Source: Thermovenabulum gondwanense
GTDB lineage: Bacteria; Bacillota; Thermosediminibacteria; Thermosediminibacterales; Thermosediminibacteraceae
DNA length: 64,000 bases
Reading direction: 5' to 3'
NCBI RefSeq assembly: GCF_001601575.1
Contig: NZ_LOHZ01000030.1
Span: 44,547-108,546 of the forward strand
Each line of letters opens with the position of its first letter. The stretch's first letter is position 1. The position numbers and the translations under genes were made by a program. The notes beneath the pieces are model-generated. The model saw only the letters and a program-made list of their open reading frames with translations, did no database searches and was not told where the DNA came from. Positions 60,791 to 64,000 of this stretch are shown here, one piece after another.

Positions 60791-62560
60791 TCAGAATCCT
60801 ATATTGTTTGCGAAAAAGCTGTTGAATTCCTTTACCGCACTTAGTTCCACATACTTAATTTTTTTAGAAAGCTGTTTTGCCCTTTCTAACTCGCGTTTGG
60901 ATAAAAGGACTAATTTTGCTCCTACCCCTGCCGCATTACCTATCCCTTTGATTTTTCCTTCCAGCTCGTGGGGAATCAACCCAATTTTGCATGCACTTTC
61001 GGGTTTTAAATAGTTACCGAAGGCCCCTGCGAGAAGTACTTCCTTAATATCTTCTACTTTTGCCCCGTATAATGTTAAGAGAACCTGGATTCCAGCTGCA
61101 ATAGCTCCCTTTGCCAATTGAAGTTCACGAATATCCTTCTGATTTATGTATACCGGTTTGCCCGTAGAAGTTTCGTTTTCCAGTATAAAGGATGGTATTC
61201 CATTAATATTTCTGATCCTTTCTTTATACCGCATTCCAATATCATTAGTAATCTGCTCGGGTCTTAAAATCCTTCCCTTTTTATCCACTATACCTATTTT
61301 TAAAAGTTCTGCCACCGCATCCAGCAACCCGGACCCGCAAATTCCTGCCGGCATAGTGTTTCCTATTACAGTGTATTTATAATCCTCACCAACTGTAATA
61401 TGATCTATCGCCCCGGTAGCTCCTCTCATCCCGCAGGATATATGAGCACCTTCAAAGGCAGGACCGGCTGCGGTAGAGCAGGCAAAAAGCCTATCTTTCG
61501 TCCCAAGCACTATTTCTCCATTTGTACCTATGTCGATCAAAAGTTTTAATTCCTCTGCCCTATCCATCTCGGCCGCCAGGGCAGCAGCCACCGTATCCGC
61601 CCCTACAAAGCCTGCGATGTTGGGTAATGCTATCACCTTCCCCGCAGGGTTTATTTTTATCCCGATTTCCGAAGCATCTACCGTTAAACTATCCTTTACT
61701 ACAGGAACGTAAGGGGCGCTGGCCAAATAGCGAGGGAGTATTTTGAAAAAAAGATGATGCATGGTAGTGTTTCCGGCTACCGTAACCGCATAGATATCCT
61801 CGGGCTTGTATCCCGTATCCCCGGATGCTTTTTTTATTAGATTATTCATCTCCCCGACTACTTCTTCGTGCAGTTTCTCCAGGCCCTCTTTCGTTTGCGA
61901 AGCGTATATTATCCTTGAAATTACATCCGCACCGTACTTGGTCTGCGGATTAAGGGAGGAAACATGGGTAAGTTCCTTTCCCGTATTCAGGTCTATTAAA
62001 TACCCTACCAGGGTGGTGGTACCGATATCAAAAGCCATGCCCAGTAACCTATCCGTGGTATCCTTACTTTCCACGGCAATTACTTCGTCTCCAGAAAAGA
62101 TAAGGGTGACTTCAAAATTACCATCCCGGATTTTTTCCGGAAGGTCCTGCAGCACATTAAGTTTAACACCTGTTTCTTCCATCCCCAAGCTTTCTTTTAC
62201 CCGGCTCCAGTCATCCCTGTTGTCTTCTAAGGAGGGATTTGAAGTTTTTACCTTCACCTTCCTTATAACCGGCTGCACATCTACCTTGCGTTCTTCTCCC
62301 TTATCCAGAATGCTGTAATTTTTATCCTTCCTGGCAATTTCCACAACCATATCTTCTTTTACCATTACCTGGCATGCTAAGGTATTTATTCTCCGGTCAT
62401 TTTTTATGATATCCACCGTACATTTTTTGCACTTACCTACTCCACCGCAGGGAAATTCAAACTTTATACCCTTTTGAACAATTACGTCTTTTAATCTAAC
62501 GTCGTCTTCGACCATTACTTCTATATTATCCGGAATAAATTTTACAAGATGTTTTCCCAT
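60791..62560 (-). CDS. RACO-type corrinoid activation protein (2Fe-2S ferredoxin + ASKHA ATPase)
   Basis: This 589-residue protein re-reduces inactive Co(II) corrinoid proteins using ATP. Its N-terminal 2Fe-2S plant-type ferredoxin domain has ligands Cys38, Cys44, Cys47 and Cys63 (FPCGGVGKCKKC... TLACQ). A linker follows, then the ASKHA-type ATPase domain (DUF4445-like) from about residue 185, with the phosphate motif FDIGTTTLVGYLID, the adenosine/metal motif LLIDIGTNGEIVLG and AAGPAFEGAHISCGMRG. The C-terminus has EVLLAGAFGNYL and IGNAAGVGAKL. This is the activating enzyme of the demethylase. AAGGTGGTG precedes the ATG. Confidence 0.93.
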   Translation of the reverse strand: MGKHLVKFIPDNIEVMVEDDVRLKDVIVQKGIKFEFPCGGVGKCKKCTVDIIKNDRRINTLACQVMVKEDMVVEIARKDKNYSILDKGEERKVDVQPVIRKVKVKTSNPSLEDNRDDWSRVKESLGMEETGVKLNVLQDLPEKIRDGNFEVTLIFSGDEVIAVESKDTTDRLLGMAFDIGTTTLVGYLIDLNTGKELTHVSSLNPQTKYGADVISRIIYASQTKEGLEKLHEEVVGEMNNLIKKASGDTGYKPEDIYAVTVAGNTTMHHLFFKILPRYLASAPYVPVVKDSLTVDASEIGIKINPAGKVIALPNIAGFVGADTVAAALAAEMDRAEELKLLIDIGTNGEIVLGTKDRLFACSTAAGPAFEGAHISCGMRGATGAIDHITVGEDYKYTVIGNTMPAGICGSGLLDAVAELLKIGIVDKKGRILRPEQITNDIGMRYKERIRNINGIPSFILENETSTGKPVYINQKDIRELQLAKGAIAAGIQVLLTLYGAKVEDIKEVLLAGAFGNYLKPESACKIGLIPHELEGKIKGIGNAAGVGAKLVLLSKRELERAKQLSKKIKYVELSAVKEFNSFFANNIGF

Positions 62561-62653
62561 TACAGCACCACCTTAAATTGATAATATGTTGTAAATTCTA
62601 AGTTTAATAAATATTATAATATATTTTAGCATAATAATTATTAAATTTATATG

Positions 62654-62683
62654 AACACCGGTGGGCATTAACCCACCGGTGTT
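62654..62683. terminator. Strong hairpin between the UroD-family and RACO genes
   Basis: AACACCGGTGGG and CCCACCGGTGTT form a 12-bp stem. The T run is on the plus-strand side; on the minus strand the following sequence is only moderately T-rich. It may act as a processing or attenuation hairpin within the minus-strand transcript, or as a terminator. Confidence 0.6.
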
Positions 62684-62691
62684 TTTTAATC

Positions 62692-63912
62692 CTATCCGTA
62701 CTTTTCTACTGCTTCGATTAATGCATAGATATTTTCTATTGGCGTTTCTTTTGGAGCGGTCCCTATGGTCGGAGAGAGGATGACCCCTCCTCCCGGTTTT
62801 ACCTGTTCGATGAGGTTTTTCATATATTCTTTGATGCTATCGGGAGTTCCACCTACGATAAGGCTCATCGGTATTCCGCCCATTACGCAGGTATGTCCTT
62901 CTAAAACCTTCTTCGCCTTTACCAGGTCCGTCTTTTCAAAATAGGCTATGCCCCAGCCCTTAGGAAGCTCAAGAATGGTCTCTAAATGGACATCGTGACG
63001 ACCTTCAAAGAATACCTGGGACTGCATCCCTTCTTCCAGCAATCTTAGAATTACCTTTTTCAATGTCGGCCAGTAGAATTCATTATAAAGTTTTGGAGAA
63101 AGGTATTCATTGAGGTGCAGCGGGATCATAACCCATTTAAAGCCTCTTTTTTTGAAGGATAGAGCATAATTTATTATTGGCTCGACCAGAGCTTCCGCAG
63201 CCTGTTTTACTTTATCCGGGTATCTCCTTATGTCCAAAAGAACGTTTTCTATTCCCCTTAAAAAGTCTCCTATGATATCCAGAGGTGCATAAGCACCGCC
63301 CATCGGAATGGATGGATACCCGAGCCTTGCAGCAATTCCTGCAATTTCCCTTCCCACAGAACCGAATCTCGTAAATTCTATTCCTAATTTTACCATGGTA
63401 GCCATGGTTTTTTGCGGTGTATCAAGATTCCTGCAGGCTCTCGGCAGAACTTTTTCCGCTACGAATTTCGGCGGATTCTCGATGAGTTCGTCGTATTCAT
63501 CGGGCTGCATAAAAGTACCGCCTATGAATTGAGGAGATGCAATTTCGGCTATTTCCATACCCGGAAAACGATAGTATTTATCTCCCAGGACTTCATGCAT
63601 GGGACCGGTGATAAAAGTCGTGCTTACGGCTACCTCCGGGTATTCCGAAAAAGCTACGCTGAATACCCTGCCGTCCAGACCGGTTATTGCCGCAGAAGGC
63701 CAGTCAAAGGGAAAATCAGTAAGATATTTTTCTATCGCCTTTGTGCCTTTTTCATAATCAAAGCAAAATTCTTTTTGAGTAATTCCGTAATAAGCCGGGA
63801 CAATATCGCCTCCAAAGCCTCTCAGGGGAACCCTGTCGGGCTCCTGAAGGTTGATAGCGGCCATTATTCTATTATAACGCTCTTTTGCCAGTTCCTCCGG
63901 TGTCTTTGCCAT
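62692..63912 (-). CDS. UroD-family corrinoid methyltransferase
   Basis: This is a 406-residue member of the uroporphyrinogen decarboxylase superfamily whose methyltransferases (MtaA, MtbA, MtvB) transfer methyl groups to or from corrinoid proteins. The opening ERYNRIMAAINLQEPDRVPLRG is typical. The classical zinc motif HxC...C of MtaA is not obvious at the expected place; the region reads EGRHDVHLE (303-311) and GHTCVMGG (339-346). This suggests a different metal or ligand set, as in demethylase MT I subunits. It lies 6 nt after another corrinoid protein gene, so it probably methylates that carrier from an unknown substrate. Confidence 0.85.
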   Translation of the reverse strand: MAKTPEELAKERYNRIMAAINLQEPDRVPLRGFGGDIVPAYYGITQKEFCFDYEKGTKAIEKYLTDFPFDWPSAAITGLDGRVFSVAFSEYPEVAVSTTFITGPMHEVLGDKYYRFPGMEIAEIASPQFIGGTFMQPDEYDELIENPPKFVAEKVLPRACRNLDTPQKTMATMVKLGIEFTRFGSVGREIAGIAARLGYPSIPMGGAYAPLDIIGDFLRGIENVLLDIRRYPDKVKQAAEALVEPIINYALSFKKRGFKWVMIPLHLNEYLSPKLYNEFYWPTLKKVILRLLEEGMQSQVFFEGRHDVHLETILELPKGWGIAYFEKTDLVKAKKVLEGHTCVMGGIPMSLIVGGTPDSIKEYMKNLIEQVKPGGGVILSPTIGTAPKETPIENIYALIEAVEKYG

Positions 63913-63918
63913 CCTCCA

Positions 63919-64000
63919 TCACCCCTCTATCCCCATTAATTCTTTGCACAGCCTTACTCCCTTTGCCGCATCGTCAGCCCACGCATCCGCCCCCGCATAC
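63919..64000 (-). CDS. C-terminal end of a second corrinoid protein (cut by window edge)
   Basis: The last 26 codons before a TGA at 63919-63921 read ...YAGADAWADDAAKGVRLCKELMG... on the minus strand, the usual last helix of MtaC/MtbC/MtvC-type corrinoid proteins (the GADAYA-DAA pattern). The gene runs off the right edge of the window. Its stop codon is 6 nt upstream of the UroD-family methyltransferase gene, the usual layout of a methyltransferase with its dedicated carrier. The call rests on a short stretch. Confidence 0.65.
   Translation of the reverse strand, partial: YAGADAWADDAAKGVRLCKELMGIEG

Overview
The window reads as a chromosomal segment of an anaerobic, endospore-forming, low-to-moderate GC Firmicute (Clostridia; the style fits Thermoanaerobacterales, but no 16S gene is present, so this is inference). 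The evidence is a small acid-soluble spore protein, SpoIIR, a GerA-type germination operon, the WalRK wall-stress system, S-layer homology proteins, a molybdopterin oxidoreductase and corrinoid methyltransferases. Almost all genes lie on the minus strand; only glnR, an endonuclease III relative and two transporters (30.6-34.8 kb) lie on the plus strand. Many starts are TTG or GTG with strong Shine-Dalgarno sequences, and intrinsic terminators often overlap the stop codon.

Layout. 0-1.3 kb: a VapBC-like toxin-antitoxin pair in AT-rich DNA. 1.3-10.8 kb: metallo-hydrolase, sigma-54 activator, argS, a holin-like protein, murI, a PG-binding/beta-propeller protein, a SASP, an Orn/Lys/Arg decarboxylase and spoIIR. 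10.8-14.9 kb: germination operon (small membrane protein, gerA, gerB, gerC). 14.9-26.1 kb: surface-protein block with two SLH proteins and a 2,326-residue protein made almost wholly of about 21 IPT/TIG repeats. Upstream of the giant gene is a dense cluster of DnaA boxes. 26.4-28.6 kb: ilvN-ilvD. 29-31 kb: glnA and divergent glnR. 31-35.7 kb: GntR regulator, DNA glycosylase and transporters. 35.8-47 kb: a rearranged wal region (walR, walK, a small secreted protein, yycH, yycI, then larA, a DUF362 ferredoxin, htrA, a molybdopterin oxidoreductase, rlmH). 47-51.7 kb: dapB, an M23 endopeptidase, a permease and an M1 peptidase.

51.8-55.6 kb holds a compact three-gene cassette: a small conserved protein, a fold-type I PLP enzyme, and a cobalamin-binding mutase-like protein. 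I cannot match it to a described pathway, and it is my first candidate for an undescribed system. Two small SHOCT proteins and three tRNA genes (Lys, Glu, Gly) follow.

57-64 kb is a corrinoid methyl-transfer locus: a UroD-family methyltransferase, two corrinoid proteins (one cut by the window edge), a methyltetrahydrofolate-type methyltransferase, a RACO-type corrinoid reactivator, an amidohydrolase and a HutC-type GntR regulator. The four classical components of an anaerobic demethylase (MT I, corrinoid protein, MT II, activating enzyme) are all there. The substrate is unknown, and the amidohydrolase hints that it may be released by hydrolysis. Methyl groups would be passed to tetrahydrofolate for the Wood-Ljungdahl or C1 pathway.
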